Shown here piece by piece: positions 37,317-49,300 of a stretch of DNA of 64,000 nucleotides (position 1 is its first letter; every line of letters begins with the position of its first letter). The stretch covers positions 878,454 through 942,453 of the forward strand of contig VZTG01000482.1 of the NCBI GenBank assembly GCA_013397845.1, read 5' to 3'. This DNA comes from Melanocharis versteri (Eukaryota; Chordata; Aves; Passeriformes; Melanocharitidae). The translations under genes and the position numbers were made by a program. Under the pieces are notes generated by a model. That model saw nothing but the letters and a program-made list of their open reading frames with translations. It had not been told where the DNA came from and ran no database searches.

Positions 37317-38049
37317 CAGTGGTTCAAGTGAAGGTGCAGTGAGGGACGATGAAAGAGGAGGAGACAGCAGGGAGAAAATCTTCCCGGAATGGATTAGCCA
37401 CTCCACACTGTGGCAATCCCAGGAATGCCACTACACTCTGTGCCAGTCAGACGCTGCTGTCAGGGGCACTCCGAGGGGTTTGGCTTAGATCATGGCCCAC
37501 AGTGATCTAAGAGTCAGGAGATTTCATGCAATGACTTCTGTGTCACCTTACTTTAGACTAAATGCCTCTGAAGGTATTGGGGAAAACTACCCAAAGAAAT
37601 TAAGATCAGATTTTTTAAAAAATACTTGAACAGGAATACATTATTAAACTAACTTAACTGTGTCTGAGGAATAAAAGTGTCACTGCCTAGCATGCTGCCA
37701 TACAGGCAGTTTAATTAAGCCTATTTAAGATGGTTTGGGATTCCTGGTTGGATAATAGGTACTGCATGAAAATCACTGGTTTTTATGTCTTGTTTAGGTA
37801 TCCAAAATTCAATTATCATTGGAATTCTTTGGAAAAAATAATTCAAACTGAGCAGAAAGAAAAGGAAATCTATGAAAGCATGTTTAACAATTGAAAGAAA
37901 TATCTGTTAGAAGTTTTTTGCAATATTCTCTTGCTTATTTAGATTATCCAGTTTCTTGAAAGTGTTTGCCAATATATTTTTCATAAAAGAAGAGGGAAAT
38001 GAGCACGTCAAAAGAATGTCTGTATATCAGTGAAGAGATGTGTAATATA
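37317..38049. other. Gene-free stretch
   Basis: Nothing is supported. The first about 170 bases are richer in G+C than the rest and hold the end of the unrecognised frame that began in the purine tract. Confidence 0.7.
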
Positions 38050-38108
38050 TCCTATGTAATGGACATAATTATAATACGTACAATACCCTATGTAATGTAT
38101 ATAGTTAT
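38050..38108 (+). repeat. Degenerate direct repeat, AT-rich
   Basis: CCTATGTAATGGACATAATTAT at 38051-38071 is echoed by CCTATGTAATGTATATAGTTAT near 38088-38108, about 37 bp apart. It is an imperfect two-copy duplication in AT-rich sequence with no sign of function. Confidence 0.7.
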
Positions 38109-39959
38109 ATGTCACAATATGCATATATAAGTACCAATCAATTTAAAATATTGAACAGCTGTTTGTGAGTCTGAGTGATGCAGGGAGGAAGTTTAGAGAG
38201 TTGTTCCAAGAAGGAAATGTGCCTGTTTCATGTGTCGAGATGGTCTAAAGAATGTGGTTTATTACTAAACAGTGGTTCTCTACAATGCTGTAATAGTCCT
38301 GAAAGTGCACAGGCGTCTCCATACCAAAATTAATTTTACAGTTATAAAAAAAAATAGAGTGGTGGCAAAGCTGCTAAATAATATTTAATTTATCTGATAA
38401 AACATGAATGTAGATTTTCAGGGACTGAAAAATACCGCTTTTAATAGAGTTGTGTGCGTGGTTTGGGTTTGTTTGTTTGTTTGTTTTGGTTCTGTTTTTT
38501 CCTCCTAATTGGTACTTGTAAAAGATCTACAGTGTTGTTAAGGGACAGGGCACGGATGATATGCTGAATTACCCTTGGTAAAGATCATGCCAAATATATC
38601 TAATTTTTAATCAGCTTTATTCAGGGAAAGAGCTGTGCTAGCCTACGGAAATGACATATAACATTGTCTAGATATTGACTTTCTGTTTTCCAGTATCTCT
38701 GCACTCATTAAGAGCTAAAATGTGACAAAACCCCATATACAAACACCTTCACTGTAAATTCATAAATAAAGCCTTCAAGAAAACCTTTCCAGTGCTGACA
38801 GTCTCACCCTGCAGATTTTCCTGGAAAAAAACCCCCTCATTTTGATGTGGTGTCATTCCTTCTGTGATATTTATGGAATTTGTGTGGAATATGGTCCAGA
38901 AGATGACTGTATAAATGGTAGCAGCTGTGGTCTTTTGCTGATAATTGGTCCTCTACTGTTTTTTCCTCGGTGGAAAATTGGAAAAAGAAATGGGAAAAGA
39001 AGAATAATTTCTGTAACAAATAATACAAAATATTCAGTAATTTATCTTTTTTGGCCTGATTTCTGGAAAAAGATGTTTTTGATCACTAGAAATAACAGCA
39101 GTCTTGCCTGAAACTTCCATGGGAATTTGAATACATTACAAGATCAAGTTATCATCCTACGTTCTCCTATGGATTTTCAAAGAAATGAAACTAATCTATA
39201 TTCTGACAGCTACTTTAGGGATAAGTTAATTCTCTGAGGTTAGGAACATTTGGGTTGTCTCTTCTTGTATCTACTGGGCCTGCCATGCGACTCACCTGCA
39301 GTTTTAATCCACATTTGAATGCATATTTTGTTTGTCACTTATGAAATGCATTCTGTTGCATCATGAGAACTTAGTTAGTACTGTTTCTATAGTCCATAAC
39401 CACTTTTCAAGAGTAAAATATCTTGAATAAATATAAACAAGGGTTATAGCCTGTTGGGGTGTTCTCAGTCGCATTGTGAGTGAAATGCTGGAATGAAATT
39501 CCTGTCTGTTCTAGGGAGTGCTTTCACAAGGCAGTCTTGGCTTGTGTGGGAATAGGTGCTTTGTATAGTTAAACAATGGGGCTTGGTATTAACGAGTGTG
39601 TTTATGGCTTTTAGAATAGGATCTCTCTCTGTTCTAAAATTTAAGGACACATTTGTGCAGCTGTTTAGTCTTGAAGGATGCAAATCCATCTCTCTTTGCA
39701 TTCTCCAAAGCTTATTTGCATCTAACTGTGTTTGACTTCTCACTGAGCACTGAGGATGTTTTTTTTCTACTTCTCAGTTCTGTAACTGTCAGGCATGCAG
39801 AGTTTAGATTATACAGCCCAAATATTTTTCAGAGACAGATATTAATTGAAATTTAGAGGAAAAGAATTAACAAAAAAATGAGCGCTTGTACTGGAAAATA
39901 TATGCAATATGAATTTCGGGGGTGTGAAGCATACACAGATTTGTTTGGTATCAGTGGTA
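38109..39959. other. Gene-free stretch with a short (TTTG)n run
   Basis: A GTTTGTTTGTTTG microsatellite lies at about 38468-38485 within a G/T-rich patch (38461-38490). Open frames of 89 codons (38842-39111, +) and 92 codons (39465-39743, -) match no family. Confidence 0.7.
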
Positions 39960-39975
39960 GCTGAGGTTCCTCAGC
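39960..39975. repeat. 16-bp inverted repeat
   Basis: GCTGAGG (39960-39966) and CCTCAGC (39969-39975) are perfect complements around a TT spacer. The length alone is compatible with chance. It is listed because it lies 26 bases upstream of the X-box-like site. Confidence 0.6.
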
Positions 39976-40001
39976 ATCTCTAAAAATGAGGCAAAAGAAC
40001 A

Positions 40002-40015
40002 GTTACCATGGAAAT
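40002..40015 (+). promoter_or_regulatory. RFX X-box-like site
   Basis: GTTACCATGGAAAT matches one full half-site of the RFX X-box (GTTRCC), with two mismatches in the other half (GGAAAT against GGYAAC). The embedded ACCATGG also resembles a Kozak start, but the frame from it stops after 10 codons. Binding is inferred from the motif only. Confidence 0.3.
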
Positions 40016-40080
40016 GTATTTTTTGGAAGTGCTAACTTAGGTGGAAGACAGGTCAAGATAAAATGTTTTGGAAAAAAGAG

Positions 40081-40090
40081 CAAGGTAAGT
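40081..40090 (+). other. Perfect splice-donor match
   Basis: CAAG|GTAAGT is an exact 5' splice-site consensus, with the exon side ending at 40084. The best upstream acceptor is TTTGGTATCAG near 39955, which would give a segment of about 130 nt with stops in all frames. If real, it would be a non-coding exon. The same ten bases occur at 22706-22715. Confidence 0.2.
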
Positions 40091-41934
40091 TTTCCTTTAT
40101 GGAATATTTTTAAAGTCAATTTTGGCTGTAAATTAAACCCTTTGTGCAATTTGAGTTAAAAAACCTCACTTTTACATTAATCACAATCATTCTACACATT
40201 GTTCAGGTAGTTTTCAGACTGATCTGAAGGCTCACGTATTTTAAAAATGAATGGTACGTGATAGTTTCTTAATTAAAGAGAAGATATTACAAAATTAACT
40301 AGAAATGAAAAATGGAAGTAATTTTAATTGAAAATATATCTACCAGAAAGGGTGACCTTGAGCTGTGTTTCTTATTATTTGTTTTTTTATATATACACAG
40401 ATAAGATGTTAATATAAATCATGTAAATCATCCTATTTACATGAACTTTTGTGAATGCTTTTTACAAATGTAAATGGCTTAAAACGTAAATGGGAAAAAA
40501 ATCCCCCAGTAATTAACAAAGAACACTTATGTGACTTTTACTTTGTTAATTTGGATATGTTTACACATTCTATATTTATTAAGGGGGAGAAAAAGTCAGA
40601 TGAACAATATAAAATAATTATTAGGTGGGTGCCTCCCTCAGGGGTTGTCTTTATCAGCCAATAAAAACCAGACTACAGAATTTGGGGGGAAGTGCACAGG
40701 AGGCCCCCAGAATCTCATCTGCTTCCTTTAACTGGCCCGAGAGGGGAACATCACATGAGCATTTCAGATTGACTGATTGCCAGCCAGCGTTAAATTAGAT
40801 CCTGTGACAGGACTGGAGGTGCTTTGTCAGAGAGGGCCTGTAAATTGCAAAGCTGCTGTCACTAACAGTGGGAGCACTTCTAGGATGGCTAACTTACTAT
40901 GGAGTCCCGTCTCTCTTTGCATATTTAGAAGTTCAGTTACCTTTTTCATTTTTGGGAGGAAACTGTAGAGCTTTATTTTGAGTAAGTTCATTATAACATC
41001 ACAAAGGATGTGCCTAGAGTTTGTTCAGTAGCTGGGCTTGAGTTTAGAGGTTGAATATCTCAAGCTGGCTGAGTTGATGCTCTTGCTAGTGTGGCTTATG
41101 GCAGAGTTTGTGAATGAGCCCGCGTTCACTGCTGGTGAACTGGAGTGAGAGTCAAACTGTGGGCAGCAGGAACCATGGAGAGATTTGGGGTTGAATAGAA
41201 AGCAACTTTCATGGTGAACATGAAATGATGAAAGTACCAATGCCACATCTGTCCTGCAGGAAGGAAGAACAAGCTGGAGTTTACTGTCCCCCCCCCAGTT
41301 TTGTGATCGAATTTTCTTGGCAAGATTACTTGCTAGTTTGTGACAGCTTGTAAGGGAACTAGCACATTATGGATGGCAGGAATCTGGAAGGTGATAGGAA
41401 CCACAAAACTGTCAATAGAGATTAATATGCAAAACAACAGAGGGACCCAGGAGTATCGAGCAGTACAGAAGATTCACCATTTTCAAGAATTCAGTTCTTT
41501 GCTCTTTGAGCAACCTGCTCCTGCTACCAGCCAAGTTTCTAGAGCTTGTTGGCAGCTCGGTGTGCTTCAGGCAGGCATTGGCTTCTGCCAGTGCTTACTC
41601 ATGCCAGGAGATTAATCCCACATGTTGCACAGAGAAGAAAGACAAAGGAGCATCATGTTCTATACCTATTGTGGCGTGTTCTTCATCCACAATGAAGAGC
41701 TAAAACTTTAGCCTCTGTTTGCTTACACTATCAATTTGGCAATGCATGCACAGGCATAATCAGATGGAGAAAGGGTACGATTGCAACAGGAGAGCCTTTC
41801 TGGAAAGACACTCAAGAAACCACTGGAGACTTGTAGTCCCATCAATAAAGTCCCATTTCTCAAACATTCCTCATGCAAACTCACATTTGTAAAAGGAAGC
41901 CGCACCTCCTCTCCAGCTGACCTACAAATCTGCT
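40091..41934. other. Gene-free stretch
   Basis: No supported gene. A C9 run lies at 41288-41296. Frames of 60-91 codons occur on both strands around 41025-41905 and overlap one another; none is recognisable. Confidence 0.7.
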
Positions 41935-41965
41935 ACTTCTTTTCTTTCTTTTCTCTTTTCATTAG
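41935..41965 (+). repeat. Polypyrimidine tract ending in ATTAG
   Basis: A run of almost pure C/T (CTTCTTTTCTTTCTTTTCTC and on), ending ATTAG, has the form of a strong 3' splice site. No convincing donor follows within a normal exon length, so it may equally be a simple pyrimidine microsatellite. Confidence 0.5.
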
Positions 41966-42479
41966 GCTTTTGTTGTTGTTTCAGTGTTGCTTTGTTACAC
42001 ATAGAAAAAGACATTTGAATAATATTTTGTAGTGCATCTATCCATCAGCTCCCTTTTTGTTCATAAAGAGAAGTAATCACAACACAAAAGGGATTCTGGT
42101 TGCATTTTAAAGAGCTAAGGCTTTGTGGGATTCTGCTACTCAAATGCAGCCTAGGTAATGTGTTACAGAGGTTGCAGAAATAAATGTTCTCTCCCATGAA
42201 ACATGTAACTTGTTGGGGAGATCCTTTTCTTTTCCTGAACAAAAATCTCATATCCAACAAATATGGAAAAAGATAACTTTTCTTAAATCGTTTCACTTGA
42301 TAAATAAGGTGAATCAGCTGTCATTATATAGTGACAAAAGAGGTTTTCCTATAATAAAGACCATTTGTATGGCACGAAATATTTAAATGGTGCTTCAGTA
42401 AAGTAGGTGAGGATATTGTTTCCTCTGTCCTTCAAAGCAAATAAAAGACTTAGTTCTGGAACAAACTGGTAGGATGCCC
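41966..42479. other. Gene-free AT-rich stretch
   Basis: No feature is seen; an 83-codon minus frame (42045-42296) is unrecognised. Confidence 0.75.
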
Positions 42480-42770
42480 AGGGGTAGCACCAGTTAGCGA
42501 GTCCTGGGTGAATGCTTCTGGTGAATCCTGGCACCCTGCTCCAGGGAGCAGGAATTCCTGGGCAGGCAGGTGCATGCTTGTTCAGTGCTGCTGGTACTCA
42601 GGAACTGCTGCTGCTGCTATTCCCGCCACTCCACCCTTCCTAGATTCTACCATCCAGATTTTAAATAAGGATATGGTGGAGAGCATAGTTAGAGCAAGGC
42701 ACTGCCTGGGATACCGAGGGCAGCATTATATGAACAGTCCATTTCAGGGAGGAGGAGGAGGAGGTGAGGA
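42480..42770. other. GC-elevated patch with (CTG)n and (GGA)n runs
   Basis: G+C is raised relative to its flanks. The segment contains a CTGCTGCTGCTG run near 42606-42617 and GGA repeats at 42748-42764. A 107-codon + frame (42508-42831) crosses it with a short G-rich homopolymer-like section and no recognisable domain. It is probably a repeat-derived or composition-biased patch and not a gene. Confidence 0.5.
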
Positions 42771-45700
42771 TCTGTTGAAGCCGTTTAAGAAAAACAGGAT
42801 TTTTATTTTAAGCTGTAAATGTCTAAAGTGATAGATTTAGGAGGAAGGGGTTTATTTAGAGGAATAAATAATGAGATTTGGACAGTCCGAAACAGAGGCA
42901 AAAGGTGAGTTTAGAGAAATCAATCTGCTGGAAAATAATTACATGCAAACTCCCCAGGAAAATATTTTTTTCTTTATCACTTTTATAATTTCCTATTTCA
43001 ACTATACCTGTAAGAAACACGCTATTTAATCCTCCGAAAGTGCATGTATTCTCCCAAAACTGTAGCAGGAAGTTTGGAATGGAAGACTGTGACTGGTTCC
43101 CTGAAAAACTGCTTCCTTTTCCGCTGCTAGTCTTTCTGTCCTGTCTAAAATTAGTTCTGGCAGAGTCCCAGTTTGGATTCTATTTTGGGGAGGGGGGCAT
43201 GTTAAGCTCAGCTTCATGTGCTGTAGAATAAATAAGAATACATCAAATGATAATACTAATTAGAATTACTGCTTTGTGTTATTTTACAGAGTATTCTGTT
43301 TAATTACGGCTGGAGGGAAAGACGGTTTTGCAGCCACAAATTGTAGGGGTCCGTGGGTTGCCCCGGTACTCCAAGATATTAAAAACTGTTCTTTTGGCTG
43401 TGAAAATATTGCCAGAGTATTTCTGTGGTACTTCATACTGTTAATAGCAGTATTTAAAATCGAAACAAAAAAAAAATCAAAATTAATTTTAAAAAAAGTG
43501 GGGCTACACTTAGAATTTTGCCATTTCTATTCCTAGTTGATTACAGTATATATGAACTTCTGCAATTCTTGCATGTTATAGCCCAGTAAAAGCAAAGATT
43601 GTCAGTTAATAGGGAATCATGATTTAAATTACTTACTTTTTGTACAATGCACTTATAACTTCCATGTAAATAATTTTAGGGGAGTTTTACCTACATAATT
43701 CTTTAATCTGTTAATTATTCAGTGATCATCTAATTAAAAACTACCACAACAAACCAAACCACAAACTTAAACTCAGTCTGTGTGCAAACAATTTAAGAAA
43801 TATCTGCAGAAACCTGGCATCACTCTGAGGGATGTAATTTTTAGAAATGCCCTACTGATTTCAGGAGCACAAGTTTCCATGGAACACTTAAGCATGTGCA
43901 AGCATAATAGCTTCAAAATGTATTAAATAGTTCAGTCTTACTGAAATATAACAAAAAAAGCACTTTTTATGCAAGACCTGTTGCATTCATGAGACTTTAC
44001 ATAATCTTTTGGAAGCTTGACTGTCACTGTTGCTGTGTGAATTTCTTGTAGGTCTGGAGTCAGCAAGTTGTGAGAGGAAAATTTGGTTCAGGGCACTTTT
44101 CTGTGCATCTTATCCTTTCCTGTGCATCTCCTACAATCCCTTGCATAAGTGCAAAGTATGCATAAAGTACAAGTAAATCAGGATGGGAATGAGGTAACAA
44201 CTTTCTGCAGAGTCATTAGCAATATTTCTGAGAAAGACACCAACATCTAATATATAAAATAATATTTAATATTGACCCAAGCAATAGACTGTAAGGTAGA
44301 AATTTACTCCAAGTCCAGAATATGGGATTTAAATTATCTGAAAAATCAAATTTTGCAGGTCTGAAGTGAGGGAATCACCAGTAAGTCAAATAAATTAGGG
44401 GGTGTTTTTCTATGATTTCCAATGCATTACTACAGTACTTCTGTATTTTTTATTACTTTATTAGTTTTCAGAGGTTTCCGGCAACCTGCGCTGGATTTTC
44501 CTTTGGAGTATTATGATGTAGTACTTCTGAAACATACAGAGATAAGTTAAGCCTGGGATATTTAAGAAGGAAATTCTGTAATATTAGAAAAAATTACATG
44601 ATTGCTTTTTCTCTGGCATCTTGTGTTTTCCCAGTGTGTGGTATTCACTTGGCCTAGGAAACAGTAGGAACTATATAATTTAGGATGCTTATTCTAGTAT
44701 ATCAGTCGTGGCTGTATCAGAGTCTCAAATGAGGAGTACCAAAAGCAATTTTCAAATGGCTGCAGGATAAAATGCTGGTACAGAGCAGCTACACCAGACA
44801 TCCTGTTCCCTCAAGTGGAGATTTCTTTCTGGTTGCGTTTTGTTCCTGTGAGATCTGTCAAAATGGTGCTGGCAAATCTGCAAACAAAGAATTACTGTAA
44901 TCCAATCTGGACACAACAAAAACCCCCAATCTGGCTGTACGAAAGCATTTCCTAAATCCTCTGAGGTTGAGCAAGATGTAATCCTTGTTATTTTTGTCAG
45001 TTGACAACAAGCTGTTTTAAAATGCAATTGCAATGAGATAGTGGCTGGCAAAGTTGGAATGGGTGCATTTGTTTTTGAATCCTTGCATAAGAGAACGAGG
45101 TACTGCTTTTTAGGCAATGGTAACTACAGGCACTGAGAATCTTTGGGCTTCTCTGGATTAGTGTTTCCTTCCAGATCTTTTCCAGCAAAAGGGCACATGT
45201 ATGTCTTTATTTGTGTAGGCTGCTTTATTTCCATGGAACCTCTCTCATTTTACGAGCCCTATATATAAAATAGAATTATCTGATATAAAAGCAAACCCAC
45301 AATGTCTTGCTGTCATTGGCATCTGCAAAGCTGGAGAAATTTATGTACAAGTTACTATGAATGGATTCAAGGGAAAGGGTGTACGTATACAGAGAAGAGC
45401 ATAAACAGAAAGAGCTTGGAACCTTGTGGCATATTCTTGATTTGGAAGAATGCTTCTAGCAAGGATCATCAAAATTAAAATTATTCAATTCATACTCAGA
45501 GTAAAACAGCGAGTTCAGGTCCTTTGGTATTCAGTGAGCAACCATTGCAAGGCAGTCTATTGTTATTACTTGCAGAGCTGGGATGATTAAAACCCTTATC
45601 TAAAGTGACCAGGAAGGCACTTTCTACAACACAGGCTCGATACCTGAACTTGAATAGAGTACAAAGAGGAAGACTGTGCCTCATCTATTCCTTTATATAT

Positions 45701-45778
45701 GAAAAATTCGAAATAGGAACATTTGTAGAGGAAGTCCATATCCTTAGTTTTCAATCATAATTTTTTTATGAACACGAG
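42771..45778. other. Gene-free AT-rich stretch
   Basis: No supported gene. The longest frame is 121 codons on - (44752-45117), Cys-rich and unrecognised, without a signal peptide or repeat pattern that I can see. A run of A/T at 43466-43497 is low complexity. Confidence 0.7.
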
Positions 45779-45907
45779 TTTTTGTGTTTGGCTTTATGGT
45801 TGTTGGTTGAGGTTGGTTTGTTTGGTTTTGGTGCGGGTTTTTTGAGTGATGGTTTTTGTTTCGGATTTTGGCGGGGGGGTTATTGAGTTTTTGTTGGTTT
45901 TGGGGTT
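45779..45907 (+). repeat. G/T-rich tract with G-quadruplex-like GG clusters
   Basis: About 129 bases of nearly pure G and T on the + strand, including GGTTGTTGGTTGAGGTTGG (45798-45816) and a G7 run near 45872-45879. The four GG doublets fit a two-tier G-quadruplex pattern. It is similar in kind to the tract at 27203-27292. An unrecognised 74-codon frame (45846-46070) starts inside it. Confidence 0.75.
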
Positions 45908-46307
45908 ACAAGCATTTAATTTAGAGAAGCAGTCTTGGAGGGCTTTTTGCAAGTTTGTCTTTCCTCAATCAGATTGCTTACAACGCCTTTTTGCTCTTCC
46001 ACTCCAACCCCCCTCATCTTCTGCCCTTCTCTTAAAATCTAAAAGACCCACTCATATTTTAGGTTTATAGGTTTGTAATTTTCTACCCCTGAGCCCATTC
46101 TTCTTCAACTTTATGCTTTTCTGTTAGGGAGAAAAAAAATCAAGACATACTGTTTGGGATGGTTACCAAGTGTAGTAGGTCTGAAGCTGTGACTGAAATA
46201 TAGACAAGACATTACATGGTGTGTTATCCACAGCTTTGTCGTCGCTGCCTCATGGCTGTTAGAGCAAACTAAGAAAGCCATTTATAGCTTCGTGGAAGGA
46301 GACTGCA
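45908..46307. other. Gene-free stretch
   Basis: No feature is seen. The segment leads into the E-box cluster and contains homeodomain-like and CATTTATAG-type AT-rich motifs near 46278, none diagnostic alone. Confidence 0.65.
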
Positions 46308-46374
46308 ACACATTTGGTGCAAATGTGTATGGGTTAATGAAAGCTTAATTATAGCAAATGGAGAGAACATTTGC
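46308..46374. promoter_or_regulatory. Mirrored E-box cluster (candidate enhancer core)
   Basis: Four copies of one E-box, read as CATTTG or CAAATG depending on strand, lie at 46311-46316, 46320-46325, 46355-46360 and 46368-46373. The first two form a perfect inverted repeat, ACACATTTG / CAAATGTGT, with a 3-bp spacer (46308-46328). The last two form GCAAATG / CATTTGC with a 7-bp spacer (46354-46374). CTTAATTA between the pairs is a homeodomain-type core. bHLH dimers are known to bind CANNTG. Four copies of one 6-mer in 63 bp is far denser than its background of about one per 1.5 kb. Enhancer activity is inference. Confidence 0.4.
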
Positions 46375-49300
46375 AGCCCTTGCTGCAGGAAATGAATTAA
46401 AAATGACCAGCTCAAGGAGGCTATAAAGAAAACAATCAATAGTACTAAAGTGGAGAAAATGGCTAATTCTGATTCTTAAAAGAGCAAAAAAGGAAAAAGA
46501 GTAATGTTAGGGTTGGAAATTACATACTAGTCAGATGATAAATTCTATTTTCAAATTTTATAATGGACAGCAAGATCAAAGGGTCCTCATTTAGTTTCCT
46601 ATCTTTGACCTAAAGATTTCAGTTTAGCAGGTGTACCAGTGACCCATAGTGGTCTAATTTAAGTGTTATTAGAATTACAGCACTGTAATGTGGGGGTATA
46701 AATAGTACAAGAAAGAGAACAATTATAGCAATTAACTATGGCATACACAACAAAAAAAATCACCCTGCAGCAAATAAGAATTCATTAAAGTAGCAGAGAA
46801 ATTACTGAGTTCTCAAATCATGGTACTGTACTCCTGCAGAGGAGAAAAAAAACCTTGATAGATTTAAATGAAAGAGATCAAAAAGAATCTTTTGTGACCA
46901 GAGAGAAAGAGGCATAAAAGAATTAAAGGAAGGCATTGGGCAAGAATAAAGTTAAAGTCTGTGAAAATGTAATAGTAATGTATTAGACTCAAGTCATAAC
47001 ATGCAGATTCTGAATTGGAGACCTCTTGATGCAAAGGTGAGGCTACGTAAGCCAAATGTAATGCAAGATTGTGAATGGGTCTGACATTTCTGGTGACTTA
47101 CGGTGCAGTGAAAGTAAATACTGTCTGAAAAGAACTGAACTCTATGAGAATAATTATTTTACATGAATGGAGAGAGGCTCCAGCCGGTTAGAAATCTCAC
47201 AGACAATGTGTAGGTTGGGTTTGGTTTTGTTTCTTGTGAACTCTGTCACAAGACAGCTTTCTAGTAAAGCAGATCTTAAGAACAGTCAGACTGGTACCTG
47301 CTAATGATGAGGAAAGATAAACAGAAAATAAAATTTCCCACATCACTCTGTCTAGAGAAAAATCAAAATTAATTCAAAGGATACAACCTCCTTCTTTTCT
47401 ATGGAATCAGGAAACTCACATATGGATGCCGGATATGATGACCATATGGGTGTTTCAAAAGGTCAGTCAGGACCAGGGAGTTCCTCAGTGGATGGTGCTT
47501 GTACCTGTTTTAACCAGGTCTTAATAAGAGAATGATTGAAAAAATTGCTTGTGTCCTAGCTGAGACTGTGCTTCACTTTCCTCCTGCCCTCTTGATGCTG
47601 CGTTAGAATTTCACTGAGCCAGCATGGCAGAAGTAAGGTTCAGGGAACAGATGAGTGAAGGGAGACTGCTTGAAAATGAGAAGTGTGCTCCGAAGTCATG
47701 TTAGGCATTCCAAACAAAATTACTGGTTTGGGACTAGGGCAAGGACAAAATAAAAATTAATATGGTAATAAGCTGTTCCAGTGAATTCACTATGTGTGCT
47801 GAATGCAGCTGGTTAATACCCTGTGGAAACACTATAAGTGATGCTTCAGACAGCATGAAAACCATAGTGCAGAATGTATATTAAATAATGAGGGAAGAAA
47901 TGTATGGGCAGACACTCTCTTGTATTAGGAACAGTGGTGGTAAAGACAGGGAACCAGACCTGTGTGTGGCAGGAAGGGCAAAACATGGAATACTCAGCTG
48001 CAGGTGCTGATGTTTTCATTGCTGTTATTCCATTTGTGTAATGCCAGTGCCCAAGACTAACACACAGTTTTTACACTCCCTGGGTACGAAGTGGGATCTA
48101 ATCCTTCCACACAGGTGTCCGTTTGGCCAGACCCTTCATTTCCTGACCATCCAAAAAAGAAAAGATACACTTGGAGAGGGTTTGTAAGGTTTAATGAAAC
48201 AAAGCGAGCTAGGCTTTAGAACAGAAGAATATCTAAAAAATACAGAGCTGCTAACCAGAGACATCATTTGAGAGTGCTGGAAGACCTGTTTATATTTAAG
48301 TGCTGTTATAGGTTGAGGGGTAAAACCAATAAGCTTTAATGTCTCTTCAAATAATGCTATTAAGGTCAGACTGCTCTAAGTTACATAAGATTCTTTCCCT
48401 GACAATGATTTTGCCCTTGTTTCCTCTCTTACATTTTTGGCATCTCATCTCCCTGTGGGTGTTTGATGCCATGTTTTCTTAATTTTTCCCATACAATTCT
48501 TTTGGGTTGACAATTCTTTTACTATAAAACTCACAATTTTAGGCTGTTTTTCCTAACTCTCCTCAGAGAAATGGCGTGACTTGAAAACCTTTCCTTCCCT
48601 TAAGAAAACCCAAATAATTGCAACTTTAGCCTTGAATATTTCAAAGTGAGATTTTAAATTGTAAGGTAGAGACTCAATAACTGTACAAATCAATAAATAT
48701 ATTTTAAAAATTGTTAAAATTTTAAGTCAGTGGCATGATAATTTTGGGGTTTGTGCATTTCAAGATAAGCAATGTTTTAAATATGGAAAGCCTTCATGAA
48801 ATAAATCTGAACATTTACTTTGCAAAAGGTGTTTGAGCAGGTGTGGTCTGCATGGATCCTGTCTGTTTAACATTTTGCGGATGCATCATATACTTGAATC
48901 TCTAAGAAATCATGGATGCAGATTTGATTTTCAGGGCAGAGGATCCAAAGAGAAATGGTGCAGTCATTCCTATTTGCTTTCATGAGAAGTTGTGTTCCAA
49001 ATTTTGAATTTCTTTCAGGGTTGAAGTAGTAAAGAACATCTCTTGGCATCTTTTCCTTGCCAAGGAGCACTATTTCATATTTCTAGTACTAGTTTTTGTT
49101 ACAACCTTGTGTAGTAATACCATGCTTTCAACACTGGCCTCTAGATCTTGGAAGGAAAGGCTCCTAATGTCCACGTTGCTCCGAAAAAAAAGTCTGTAAC
49201 ATGCTTACTGAGGGAGTGTGTGCTCACACCCGACTTCGCTGGATTTACTGACACTGTAGAGAGGTAAAGCCCAGTTTGTCAGTGTCACACAAACTCACCT

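Noticed and set aside
44752..45117. 121-codon Cys-rich open frame on the - strand
   Set aside because: The cysteines show no regular spacing, there is no signal peptide and no family resemblance.
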